Source of the DNA: DAOULY01 sp034414595
Lineage (GTDB): Bacteria > Chloroflexota > Dehalococcoidia > SZUA-161 > JAUWZY01
Direction of reading: 5' to 3'
Assembly (NCBI GenBank): GCA_034414595.1
Contig: DAOULY010000012.1
Coordinates: 62,001-126,000, forward strand
Length of the DNA: 64,000 nucleotides
Shown: positions 16,105 to 24,482 of the stretch, in pieces
Numbering within the stretch: the stretch's first letter is position 1
Layout: every line of letters begins with the position of its first letter
Program-made: the position numbers and the translations under genes
Notes under the pieces: model-generated
Told to the model about the DNA's origin: nothing
Databases searched by the model: none
What the model saw: the letters and a program-made list of their open reading frames with translations, nothing else

Positions 16105-18012
16105 TTATACCTCACGGAACTCACCCTCCACTGTGCCTTCATCCGTCCTCGGCTCCTCAGGGGCAGGGCCTCCTTCCGGGGGTGGTGTGCCCGTCTGCTC
16201 GTAGACAGCAGAGCCGACCCTCTGCATCGCATCAGATAGCTCCTGGGCGGCGCGCTTGATCTGCTCCACATCACTACCCGAGAGCGCTGAGCGCACAGCG
16301 GCGACTTTCACCTCTACCTCCTGTTTCAGGTCGTCAGGGATCTTGTCACCGTGCTCGCGCAGTGTTTTCTCAACAGTGTAGGCGAGGGTGTCGGCAGTAT
16401 TGCGAGCCTCAGCCGACTCTCGCTTTCTGGTATCTTCGGCGGCATAGCTCTCAGCCTCGTGTGTCATCCGCTCCACCTCTTCCTTGCTCAGGCCACTGGA
16501 GGCAGTGATGGTAATCTTCTGCTCCCGCCCCGTGCCCTTATCCTGAGCCCTGACGCTGAGAATGCCATTGGCATCGATATCGAAGGTGACCTCGATCTGG
16601 GGTAAACCCCTAGGGGCAGGCAGAATGCCGTCCAAGATAAAGCGTCCCAGCGTCCTGTTGTCGGCGGCCATAGGCCGCTCCCCCTGGAGCACATGGATCT
16701 CCACGCTGGGCTGGTTGTCAGCAGCAGTAGAGAAGATCTGGCTCTTCGCTGTGGGTATGGTGGTATTGCGCTGGATGAGCGTGGTCATCACTCCGCCCAG
16801 AGTCTCAATGCCTAAGGTCAGCGGGGTCACATCCAGAAGCAGCACCTCATGGACCTCCCCCTTGAGCACCGCCGCCTGGATGGCAGCCCCCATAGCGACG
16901 ATTTCATCGGGATTGACGCCTTTATGTGGTTCCTTGCCGAAGAACTCGGCCACCTTCTGCTGTACCAGCGGCATCCTGGTCTGGCCACCGACCAAGACCA
17001 CCTCATCAATTTGGGCCGATGTCAAGCCAGCGTCCTGAAGCGCCTCACGGCAAGGGCCAAGAGACTTGTCCACCAGGTCCATCACCAACTGTTCCAGCTT
17101 CGCCCGGCTCAAGGTGATGTTGAGATGCTTCGGGCCTGAGGCATCGGCGGTGATGAAGGGCAGGTTGACCTCGGTCTGCAAGGTGGTGGAAAGCTCACAT
17201 TTAGCCCTTTCCGCAGCCTCCTTGAGTCGTTGCAATGCCATATTGTCCTGCTTCAGGTCGATGCCCTGGTCCTTCTTGAATTCATCGCAGAGCCAGTCAA
17301 TGACACGCTGATCGAAGTCATCCCCACCCAGGTGAGTATCGCCGTTAGTGGACTTAACCTGAATGGCCCCCTCGCCCAGATTTTCCAAGATTGAGATATC
17401 GAAGGTACCCCCACCGAGGTCATACACAGCGATGGTCTGCTCCTTCTTCTTGTCCAGGCCATAGGCCAGCGAGGCTGCTGTGGGCTCATTGATAATGCGG
17501 AGCACATTGAGCCCGGCGATAGTTCCAGCATCCTTGGTTGCCTGCCTCTGGCTATCGTTGAAGTAGGCAGGGACGGTGACCACAGCATCGGTTACCTTTG
17601 CACCGAGATAAGCCTCGGCATCGGCCTTGAGTTTCTGCAAGATCATTGCCGAGATCTCCGGCGGGCTGTATTCCTTATCGCCCATGACCACACGCACATC
17701 TCCGTTGGGGGCCTTTGCTACTTGGTAGGTGACACGCTTGACATCCTCCGATACAGGTAGCTCTCGGCCAGCTGGCTCATCCCATCTCCGCCCCATGAAA
17801 CGCTTGATGCTGTAGATGGTATTCTCCGGGTTGGTGATGGCCTGACGTTTGGCTACCTGGCCCACCAGCCGCTCGCCGGTCTTGGTTATCGCCACTACCG
17901 AGGGCACGAGTCGGCCACCTTCAGCACTGGGGATCACCACCGGCTCCCCCCCTTCCAGTACAGCCACCTCACTCAGTGTTGTGCCCAGATCAATACCGAT
18001 CGCCTTGCCCAT
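16105..18012 (-). CDS. dnaK: Chaperone protein DnaK (Hsp70)
   Basis: 635 residues from ATG 18010-18012. It opens GKAIGIDLGTTLSEVAVLEG (phosphate-1 loop) and continues with AYFNDSQRQATKDAG, IINEPTAASLAYG, YDLGGGTFDISIL and VLVGGQTRMPLVQ. The substrate-binding domain follows (VLLLDVTPLTLGIETLGG), then a helical lid and an acidic tail ending FREV. An ATG two codons earlier is almost on top of AGGGGG, so the later one is preferred. It is an ATP-driven chaperone working with GrpE (next upstream); no dnaJ lies in the window. Regulated by HrcA/CIRCE. Confidence 0.97.
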   Translation of the reverse strand: MGKAIGIDLGTTLSEVAVLEGGEPVVIPSAEGGRLVPSVVAITKTGERLVGQVAKRQAITNPENTIYSIKRFMGRRWDEPAGRELPVSEDVKRVTYQVAKAPNGDVRVVMGDKEYSPPEISAMILQKLKADAEAYLGAKVTDAVVTVPAYFNDSQRQATKDAGTIAGLNVLRIINEPTAASLAYGLDKKKEQTIAVYDLGGGTFDISILENLGEGAIQVKSTNGDTHLGGDDFDQRVIDWLCDEFKKDQGIDLKQDNMALQRLKEAAERAKCELSTTLQTEVNLPFITADASGPKHLNITLSRAKLEQLVMDLVDKSLGPCREALQDAGLTSAQIDEVVLVGGQTRMPLVQQKVAEFFGKEPHKGVNPDEIVAMGAAIQAAVLKGEVHEVLLLDVTPLTLGIETLGGVMTTLIQRNTTIPTAKSQIFSTAADNQPSVEIHVLQGERPMAADNRTLGRFILDGILPAPRGLPQIEVTFDIDANGILSVRAQDKGTGREQKITITASSGLSKEEVERMTHEAESYAAEDTRKRESAEARNTADTLAYTVEKTLREHGDKIPDDLKQEVEVKVAAVRSALSGSDVEQIKRAAQELSDAMQRVGSAVYEQTGTPPPEGGPAPEEPRTDEGTVEGEFREV

Positions 18013-18024
18013 AGTCATTCCCCC

Positions 18025-18552
18025 TTATTGCCCTTGTTCCTCCTGCTCTACCTTCCCTTTCCCCACCTTGACCATGGCCGGGCGTAGCACCCGATCATGT
18101 AACTTATACCCCTTTTGCAGCTCTTCGATGACCTTCCCCTCCTCCCCCTCCTCATGAAGCACAGCCTCATGAACCATGGGGTCGAATTCCTGCCCTAAGG
18201 CCTCGATTTGAGAAAGGCCATGCATCTCCAAGATTCCTTGCAACTTGCGGTGAATGAGCCTGATGCCATCAATCCAGGTGAGGCCAGCAAGCTTCGCCGA
18301 GGCACTATCCAGAGCTCTCTCAAAGTCATCGAGAATGGGGAGCAATCCCGTCACCAGCATAGCGTTGGCGAACCTGGTTGTTTCTGCCTTCTCCTGCTCG
18401 CTGCGTTTCTTGAAGTTACTGAAATCAGCTTGAGCTCGCTGCCAGTTAGCCAGGTATCTCTCCGCCTTTTCCTGCTTCTCGGCAAGGGCTTTTTTGACAG
18501 ATTCTATGTCTTCCTCTGTAACTGGTCCCTGTTCTATCTCCTCCTCGGCCAT
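18025..18552 (-). CDS. grpE: Nucleotide exchange factor GrpE
   Basis: 175 residues. The charged N-terminal long helix (KALAEKQEKAERYLANWQRA) is followed by the GrpE signature DFSNFKKRSEQEK. The C-terminal beta domain has PMVHEAVLHEEGEEGKVIEELQKGY. It releases ADP from DnaK. ATG follows TGGAGGTGCC. Twelve bases separate it from dnaK, 22 from hrcA. Confidence 0.95.
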   Translation of the reverse strand: MAEEEIEQGPVTEEDIESVKKALAEKQEKAERYLANWQRAQADFSNFKKRSEQEKAETTRFANAMLVTGLLPILDDFERALDSASAKLAGLTWIDGIRLIHRKLQGILEMHGLSQIEALGQEFDPMVHEAVLHEEGEEGKVIEELQKGYKLHDRVLRPAMVKVGKGKVEQEEQGQ

Positions 18553-18574
18553 AAAGGCACCTCCAGATGTCTGG

Positions 18575-19591
18575 TCAACAATAGATGCTAGCCACCAGCT
18601 CGCTCATGGTTCGGGAGAGGAAACGCACCGCGGAAACATTACGTTCATAGTCCATCCTAATCGGCCCCACGATGCCGACGATGCCGCTGACTTCTCCGGT
18701 AAGCCCATAACAACTCAGGATCAGAGTGCAATCATGCATCATTTCCTCTTTGTTCTCCGTGCCGATGACCACACGCAACTCCTGCTCTGTCGGCGACGAT
18801 GGCAAGAGCAATCGGAGCGAACCCCTCTCCTCAAACACCTCAGCAATCCCCGCAGCCTTATCCGTTGAGGTGAACTCAGGCTGACCGAGTAGATAGTGCA
18901 ACCCGGTGACATTGGGCTCCTCAAGCTCATACGCTTTCTCAGATTCCATTATCTGGACTAAGGCGGCCACCACTTGCTCTTCAGCAGGGGACAGCTCCAA
19001 GTCCATGGCCCCTATCTGGGCACCAGTTAGCCCGTTGAAGGCAGTGTTCAACTTTGCCGCTATGGCATTCAGTTCTTCCTGAGATGTAGCCTCATCCAAT
19101 GCTATCATCTGCTGCCTGAGCCTGGCTTCTTGGAGAACCAGAACAAGCAAAGCCAAGAATTCGTGAAGGGAAACGAGTTCCAAATGTTTTAGCCGCGGCT
19201 CTCTGGCTTTGGGCCAAGTGACGATGGCTACGTTTTGCACCAAGTAGGACAAGACGGCAGCACCGAGGTCCAGCCATTGCTCCAGCTCGCTGCTCACCTG
19301 GTGAAATTGATGTCGGATCCGAAACTGCACATCTTGAGGGAGTTCATCCTCCCCCATCAAGGCTTCCACATAATGACGGTAGCCCTTCTGCAAAGGAACG
19401 CGTCCTGCTGAATGATGCGGCTGAGCGATGTAGCCCTCTTGCTCCAGCGAGACCATCTCATTCCGAATGGTAGCCGGGCTCACTTTGAGAGCATACTTTT
19501 GGGCGATGGCCTTCGAACCCACAGGCGCCGCCGTAGCCACATATTCGCCAATGATGACCCTCAGTATGTCCTGTTTCCTTTTAGTCAGCAC
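18575..19591 (-). CDS. hrcA: Heat-inducible transcription repressor HrcA
   Basis: 338 residues, the usual length. N-terminal winged helix: LRVIIGEYVATAAPVGSKAI and then KVSPATIRNEMVSLEQEGYI, followed by the HrcA GAF-like region. It binds CIRCE and represses this operon until chaperone titration by misfolded protein. The start is GTG (19589-19591), six bases after AGGAGG. A perfect CIRCE palindrome lies 12 bases upstream, so the operon is autoregulated. Confidence 0.95.
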   Translation of the reverse strand: MLTKRKQDILRVIIGEYVATAAPVGSKAIAQKYALKVSPATIRNEMVSLEQEGYIAQPHHSAGRVPLQKGYRHYVEALMGEDELPQDVQFRIRHQFHQVSSELEQWLDLGAAVLSYLVQNVAIVTWPKAREPRLKHLELVSLHEFLALLVLVLQEARLRQQMIALDEATSQEELNAIAAKLNTAFNGLTGAQIGAMDLELSPAEEQVVAALVQIMESEKAYELEEPNVTGLHYLLGQPEFTSTDKAAGIAEVFEERGSLRLLLPSSPTEQELRVVIGTENKEEMMHDCTLILSCYGLTGEVSGIVGIVGPIRMDYERNVSAVRFLSRTMSELVASIYC

Positions 19592-19603
19592 CTTCGCCTC
19601 CTA

Positions 19604-19630
19604 TTAGCACTCTCAGACTGAGAGTGCTAA
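19604..19630. promoter_or_regulatory. CIRCE operator
   Basis: TTAGCACTC (19604-19612), nine-base spacer, GAGTGCTAA (19622-19630): an exact match to the consensus HrcA-binding palindrome, between the hrcA promoter and its start codon. Confidence 0.97.
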
Positions 19631-19641
19631 TACGTTTATAA

Positions 19642-19669
19642 ACTATCACTTTTCCATCGGCCTTGTCAA
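19642..19669 (-). promoter_or_regulatory. hrcA operon promoter
   Basis: On the minus strand TTGACA (19664-19669) and GATAGT (19642-19647) are separated by 16 bases. The expected transcription start falls just ahead of CIRCE, so bound HrcA would block it. Confidence 0.65.
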
Positions 19670-19692
19670 GTGCTTGACATCATGCTAAAGAT

Positions 19693-19721
19693 TTGTTAAC
19701 CTTTCTAATCAACAGGTTAAC
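19693..19721. promoter_or_regulatory. BirA-type operator before birA
   Basis: TTGTTAACC, 13 bases, GGTTAAC: a palindrome with the half-sites described for BirA operators, ending four bases before the birA ATG. No Shine-Dalgarno fits between it and the start, so the operator probably overlaps the promoter of a leaderless or nearly leaderless transcript. Confidence 0.75.
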
Positions 19722-19724
19722 GAG

Positions 19725-20642
19725 ATGAAAAGCAAGATATTAGAAGCCTTACGAGAAAGCAAGGATTATGTCTCTGGCGAGATGCTAAGCAGGGAGCTTG
19801 GCATCTCCAGGGTTTCTATATGGAAGCATATCAGTAGCTTAAAAAGGGACGGCTATGTGATCGAGGCCTCATCCAAAGGATATTGCTTAATCTCCTCACC
19901 TGATTTACTGCTCCCTTACGAATTCCCCGGCTTGGGAGGGAAAATTCACCACTTTCCAGAGATTGGTTCCACAATGGATGTGGCAAGGGACTTGGCTAAG
20001 GAAATGGCGGGGGAGGGGACAATTGTAGCTGCTGAGGTCCAAACCCAAGGCAAGGGAAGATTGGGCAGAGGGTGGATTTCCCCAAAGGGTGGAATTTACT
20101 TCACCATCATTTTGAGACCCAAGATAAGCCCAGCATATGCTCCAAGGATAAATTTGATGGCATCGATTGCGGTAGCAAAGGCGATTAGAAATCTTTCCGG
20201 CTTAAAAGCTGAATTAAAATGGCCCAATGATGTCTTGATTGAGGGGAAAAAGGTATGCGGCATATTAGCTGAAATGGAAGCGGAAACAGACATCATAAAG
20301 TTTGTGAATGTGGGTATAGGGATAAATGCTAATGCTGTTATCACCCAACGGGGGGTGACTTCGATCAAAGAGCAATTGTGGGGGGAAATCTCTAGGAAGG
20401 AACTCCTAAGCTTTATATTAAAGGAGATGAAGGCACAGCAGGCTTTGCTAACCGACGAAGATTTACTCCGAGAGTGGAGAAGACTCTCTGGCACATTGGG
20501 CAGGGAAGTTAGGGTGATAGCACCTGGCGAAGAGATAATAGGGAGAGCGATCGATATTGACGCCAAAGGAGAACTTGTAATCAAGGAAAGGGATGGCTCA
20601 GTGAAAGTAGCTGTTGCCGGGGATTGTTTCCATTTATCATGA
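19725..20642 (+). CDS. birA: Bifunctional biotin--[acetyl-CoA carboxylase] ligase / biotin operon repressor
   Basis: 305 residues. Residues 1-60 form a winged helix (SGEMLSRELGISRVSIWKHI). The ligase domain has EIGSTMDVARDLA, the biotinyl-AMP loop QGKGRLGRGW, KWPNDVLIEGKKVCGIL and a C-terminal SH3-like domain. It activates biotin to biotinyl-5-AMP and attaches it to carboxylase carrier proteins; the HTH makes it a repressor. The upstream palindrome and its copy before the next gene indicate autoregulation and control of the symporter. The gene is visibly AT-richer and uses more AAA/TTA/ATA codons than its neighbours. Confidence 0.95.
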   Translation: MKSKILEALRESKDYVSGEMLSRELGISRVSIWKHISSLKRDGYVIEASSKGYCLISSPDLLLPYEFPGLGGKIHHFPEIGSTMDVARDLAKEMAGEGTIVAAEVQTQGKGRLGRGWISPKGGIYFTIILRPKISPAYAPRINLMASIAVAKAIRNLSGLKAELKWPNDVLIEGKKVCGILAEMEAETDIIKFVNVGIGINANAVITQRGVTSIKEQLWGEISRKELLSFILKEMKAQQALLTDEDLLREWRRLSGTLGREVRVIAPGEEIIGRAIDIDAKGELVIKERDGSVKVAVAGDCFHLS

Positions 20643-20662
20643 AGATATTCTTTGCTTTTTGC

Positions 20663-20691
20663 GTTAACCTGTGAATATTTTTGGTTAACAA
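20663..20691. promoter_or_regulatory. BirA-type operator before the symporter
   Basis: GTTAACC (20663-20669), 13 bases, GGTTAACAA (20683-20691). The half-sites and spacer length equal those of the box in front of birA, and it ends one base before the ATG at 20693. Confidence 0.75.
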
Positions 20692-20692
20692 T

Positions 20693-22096
20693 ATGAATGT
20701 GATGTTATTTATTCTCATCCTTTACCTTCTAGTCATAATCTGTGTAGGGGTATGGAGTAGGAAAAGGGCAGGAAGTCAGGAAGGCTTCTTCGTTGCTAAT
20801 CGCAAGGGAACTACATTTCTTATAGTTGGCTCCCTCTTAGCTACCGCTGTTGGTGGGTCGGCAACTATAGGTTTAGCAGGTTTAGGATTTAAGCAAGGTT
20901 TGACGGGTGCCTGGTGGCTTTTGGTTGGAACTATAGGTCTGCTGATCTTAGGATTTTTCTTTGCTAAGAAGGTAAGAGGTTTTGCGGTTTACACCCTCCC
21001 CGAGCTTGTGGAAAAGGAATACGGCAGTCGTGTAGGTTTAGCAGCTTCAATTCTCATCGTTGTCGCCTGGGTAGGAATAGTAGCAGGACAGATTGTAGCT
21101 GCGGGGGAAGTGTTATCCGTTTTGGGACTTACTTCCCCTACTTGGGGAATGCTCATCTTCACCATAGTTTTCGTAGTTTATGCCATGCTGGGAGGACAGT
21201 ATTCTATTATTCGCACCGATGCTATACAAGCAGTGATTCTTTTCGTCGGAATTATTGCAGCTCTGGCAGTAGCTTTCCATGCTATAGGTGGCTTAAGTGA
21301 ATTAAAGGTCTCGCTTCCACAGGATTCCTTCTCTTTCCCAGTGAGCGCTACATTTGGTTGGAAGTCACTTCTATCCTATTTAATCCTCATCGGAGCAACT
21401 TATGTGGTAGGACCAGACATATATACCAGACTTTTCTGTGCTAAGGATGAAAAGGTGGCTCAAAAAGCATCTTTTATTACCGCTTTCCTTATTTTCCTTC
21501 TTGCCTTTGCTATCGCCTTAATAGGGATGGTAGCCTTAGCTCTATACCCTGAGATATCCGCAGAACAAGCTTTTCCACAAATAATAAAAGAGCTTTTACC
21601 TATTGGCTTAAATGGGATAGTCCTTGCTGCATTAGTTGCCGCGCTTATGTCCTCGGCAGATACTTGTGTCCTCAGCCAGAGCGTCATTTTAACCGAGGAT
21701 GTGATTAAGCGATTTCACCCCCTTGATGAAAGGAAGACCGTTTTGCTAAGTCGCTTAAATATATTATTATTAGGTCTTATAGCGCTGGCATTAGCATTAG
21801 CTTTGAAAGGGGTAATTTCGTCTCTTCTCTTCGCCTACACCGTGTTCACCTGTGGGCTGGTCGTGCCAGTGATTGCAGGATTTTACAGGGAGAAGCTCAG
21901 GGTGACTTGGCAAGGAGCCTTGGCAGCTATAATTGGCGGTGGAACAATAGGGCTGCTGGGACGAATTCCGGGTATTGATATCCCCCTTAAAGGAGACCTC
22001 GGTCTTATTGGGTTCGCTATAAGTGCCATTCTCCTCTTTGGGGTCAGTTTTCTGACCAATAAGAGGAGCTATAGAAAGAGGAGCTATAGAGAATAG
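20693..22096 (+). CDS. Sodium:solute symporter (SSS family), candidate biotin transporter
   Basis: 467 residues with about 13 hydrophobic helices. N-terminal features of the SSS family are YLLVIICVGVWSRKRAGSQEG, FFVANRK and ATAVGGSATIGLAG; the sodium-site helix ALMSSADTCVLSQSVILTED comes later. PanF, ProP-like and sugar symporters share this fold. The ATG 20693 is preferred over a TTG inside the operator. Control by the same box as birA makes biotin (or a precursor) the best substrate guess; pantothenate is an alternative because PanF belongs to the family. The tail repeats RSYRK/RSYRE. Composition is AT-rich like birA, suggesting joint acquisition. Confidence 0.85.
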   Translation: MNVMLFILILYLLVIICVGVWSRKRAGSQEGFFVANRKGTTFLIVGSLLATAVGGSATIGLAGLGFKQGLTGAWWLLVGTIGLLILGFFFAKKVRGFAVYTLPELVEKEYGSRVGLAASILIVVAWVGIVAGQIVAAGEVLSVLGLTSPTWGMLIFTIVFVVYAMLGGQYSIIRTDAIQAVILFVGIIAALAVAFHAIGGLSELKVSLPQDSFSFPVSATFGWKSLLSYLILIGATYVVGPDIYTRLFCAKDEKVAQKASFITAFLIFLLAFAIALIGMVALALYPEISAEQAFPQIIKELLPIGLNGIVLAALVAALMSSADTCVLSQSVILTEDVIKRFHPLDERKTVLLSRLNILLLGLIALALALALKGVISSLLFAYTVFTCGLVVPVIAGFYREKLRVTWQGALAAIIGGGTIGLLGRIPGIDIPLKGDLGLIGFAISAILLFGVSFLTNKRSYRKRSYRE

Positions 22097-22201
22097 CAAA
22101 AGAGAAGATCACCCCCATAGACATGCTTGAAATCTGTCAAGGCTGTAATTGGTTAGAATTAGGCTATTGTATTGAGGGACTAAAGCGTCTAAGATAAGAG
22201 C

Positions 22202-22840
22202 ATGGAGATCACCTGGTTAGGCCACTCTTGCTTCAGCATCAAGGGGAAAGAAGCCACCTTAGTCACCGACCCCTTCGATGAAACGTTGGGCTATCCCCTG
22301 AGAAACCCAACAGCCGATATCGTGACCATAAGCCACAATCATCCCCATCACAGCTTCGTTGCTGCAGTTGAGGGCCAACCCAAGGTGATCAGTGGCCCTG
22401 GGGAATATGAGATCGCCGAGGTATTTATCTATGGCATCAGAACTTGGCACGACGCCGAAGGCGGTAAGATTCAGGGACAGAACACCGTCTATCTCATCGA
22501 GATCGATGAGCTCAGGATTTGCCATCTCGGTGATTTGGGACACGTGCCCACAGCCGAGCAGGCCGAGGAGATAAGCGGCAGCGATGTATTGTTGATCCCG
22601 GTTGGTGGTGGGCAAACTATAGATGCATCTACAGCAACTGAAATCGTGAGCCTCCTCCAGCCCAAGCTGGTGATTCCGATGCACTTCAAGACCGAAGCAG
22701 TACAGATCGAGCTTGACCCCGTGGATCGTTTCCTCAAGGAGTTGGGTGCTAAAGGAATTGCCCCCGAGCCCAAATTGGCAGTGACTAAATCAAGCTTGCC
22801 CGAAGAAACCAAGGTGGTCCTGCTGGACTATCGCGGTTAG
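22202..22840 (+). CDS. MBL-fold metal-dependent hydrolase, UlaG-like
   Basis: 212 residues. Starts MEITWLGHSCFSIKG, the hallmark of the UlaG-like group of the metallo-beta-lactamase superfamily. The metal motif is SHNHPHHS (H-x-H-x-x-H, with the usual Asp replaced), with LGDLGH and IPMHFKT further on. UlaG itself opens ascorbate-6-phosphate lactone; most homologs of this length are uncharacterised. The compact size without insertions is typical. It runs tail to tail with rho, five bases apart. Confidence 0.85.
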   Translation: MEITWLGHSCFSIKGKEATLVTDPFDETLGYPLRNPTADIVTISHNHPHHSFVAAVEGQPKVISGPGEYEIAEVFIYGIRTWHDAEGGKIQGQNTVYLIEIDELRICHLGDLGHVPTAEQAEEISGSDVLLIPVGGGQTIDASTATEIVSLLQPKLVIPMHFKTEAVQIELDPVDRFLKELGAKGIAPEPKLAVTKSSLPEETKVVLLDYRG

Positions 22841-22845
22841 CCTGT

Positions 22846-24108
22846 TCACATTTCCTTGGACAAATTGGTCAAGAACTCGGCATTCGATCTGGTCTTGGCC
22901 AGGCGCTCCAGAATTCGTTCTGTGACCTCTATAGAATTCGGGGAGTTGGTGCTGATAAGGCCTACCATGCGCCGCAGCAGCCAAATCTGTTTCAGGGTGT
23001 TCTCATCTAGCAGTAATTCTTCCTTCCTGGTACCGCTCCGCTGGATGTCCATGGCGGGAAATATCCTGCGCTCCGCCAGCTTGCGATCGAGGTGCAGCTC
23101 CATATTGCCCGTTCCCTTGAATTCCTCATAGACCACTTCCTCCATGCGACTTCCGGTATCGACAAGGCAGGTAGCGATAATGGTGAGGCTGCCACCTTGT
23201 TCAGTATTCCTGGCCGCGCCGAAAAACCTCTTCGGTGGGTACAGGGCCACAGTATCAATGCCTCCGGAAAGAGTGCGCCCCGATGGAGGCATGGACAGAT
23301 TATAGGCTCGGGTCAGCTTGGTAATGCTGTCCAAGAGGATGACCACATCCTGACCTAATTCCACCAACCGCTTGGCCCGATCCAGAGCTACCTCAGCCAC
23401 ACGAGTATGATCCTCAACCGGCTCATCAAAGGTGGAGCTTATCACCTCAGCATCAACTGACCTCTTCCAGTCAGTGACCTCCTCCGGGCGCTCCCCGATG
23501 AGACAGACCATGACATGGACATCATCATACCTGGTCAGGATGGCATTAGCGATGCTCTTCAACAGGATTGTCTTTCCCGCCTTGGGCGGGGACACGATAA
23601 GCCCTCGCTGCCCGCGGCCGATGGGAGAGATGAGATTCAAGAGTCGGGTGGAGAGATTGCTGGGGGAGGTTTCCAGATCGAGAAGCCTGTCGGGGAAGGT
23701 GGGTGTTAGATGGTCGAAATGGGAACGGACTTTGGCCTCCTCTGGATCGACACCATTGACCGCTTCCACACGGAGCAGGCTGAAGTATTTCTCACTATCC
23801 TTGGGCGGCCTCACCTGGCCGATGATCTGATCGCCAGTGCGCAGAGCGAAGCGGCGGATCTGCGATTGAGAAACATAGACGTCATCGTGCTCCGGGCGCA
23901 GGCTGTCCTGCCTCAAGAAGCCATAGCCGTCACCCACAATCTCCAGAATGCCGCCTCGGAAGATGTTGCCTTGGTTCTCGGTATATGCCTGAAGCAAGCG
24001 GAAGACGAGCTCTTCCTTTTTGAGCGCAGTTACACCGGAGAGCCCCAGCTCCTTGGACAAGGCCACCAACTGCTCACGAGTTTTAGCTCCTAACTCTGCG
24101 AAGTTCAT
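22846..24108 (-). CDS. rho: Transcription termination factor Rho
   Basis: 420 residues from ATG 24106-24108 (MNFAELGAKTREQLVALSKE), six bases after AGGTGA. Domains: Rho-N helix bundle, cold-shock RNA-binding domain (EIVGDGYGFLRQ, DVYVSQSQIRRF), and RecA-like ATPase with PIGRGQRGLIVSPPKAGKT (Walker A), VILLDSITKL (Walker B) and the secondary RNA-site loop. It is a hexameric helicase that ends transcripts. An ATG nine codons upstream is less well placed. Confidence 0.96.
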   Translation of the reverse strand: MNFAELGAKTREQLVALSKELGLSGVTALKKEELVFRLLQAYTENQGNIFRGGILEIVGDGYGFLRQDSLRPEHDDVYVSQSQIRRFALRTGDQIIGQVRPPKDSEKYFSLLRVEAVNGVDPEEAKVRSHFDHLTPTFPDRLLDLETSPSNLSTRLLNLISPIGRGQRGLIVSPPKAGKTILLKSIANAILTRYDDVHVMVCLIGERPEEVTDWKRSVDAEVISSTFDEPVEDHTRVAEVALDRAKRLVELGQDVVILLDSITKLTRAYNLSMPPSGRTLSGGIDTVALYPPKRFFGAARNTEQGGSLTIIATCLVDTGSRMEEVVYEEFKGTGNMELHLDRKLAERRIFPAMDIQRSGTRKEELLLDENTLKQIWLLRRMVGLISTNSPNSIEVTERILERLAKTRSNAEFLTNLSKEM

Positions 24109-24116
24109 AAGCTCAC

Positions 24117-24482
24117 CTACCTCGGGTATGACCACCCCTTTAGAATAAAGCCTACGGCTTTGAGACCTGGCTGATTATGCTCTAACACCGCCTGAAAGCG
24201 AGCAAAGCCAAGATCGGTGAGAGGACGCTGTACCACTGCATCAGGGCATGACAGGCTCAATAGCTATGTGAGCCTCGGCCTTAGCCACAGCAATACAGTG
24301 CAAGGGATCGATATCAGCACGCCCAGGAAAATGGATATCCCCGTCCCCGACAATATACCACAGCCCGCCGTTTTTGTCTATGTCAAGTATGCTACTGCCC
24401 CTTTTTAGGAGCCCAGAAATTTGTTTAGTGCTGGGTACGACCCCTCCAGAATAAAAGTCGCCCGCTCCTTTTTCAGGAGAGG
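24117..24482 (-). pseudogene. Possible frameshifted gene relic between pyrG and rho
   Basis: On the minus strand a frame without a start codon runs from the end of pyrG to TGA at 24241-24243 and includes ILDIDKNGGLWYIVGDGDIH, then PGRADIDPLH. Skipping one base there continues into DAVVQRPLTDLGFARFQAVL and ends at 24117-24119. Codon choice resembles real genes. The family is not recognised. The two ends (24124-24150 and 24432-24460) share an imperfect repeat around AGAATAAA. A coincidental open frame remains possible. Confidence 0.3.
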
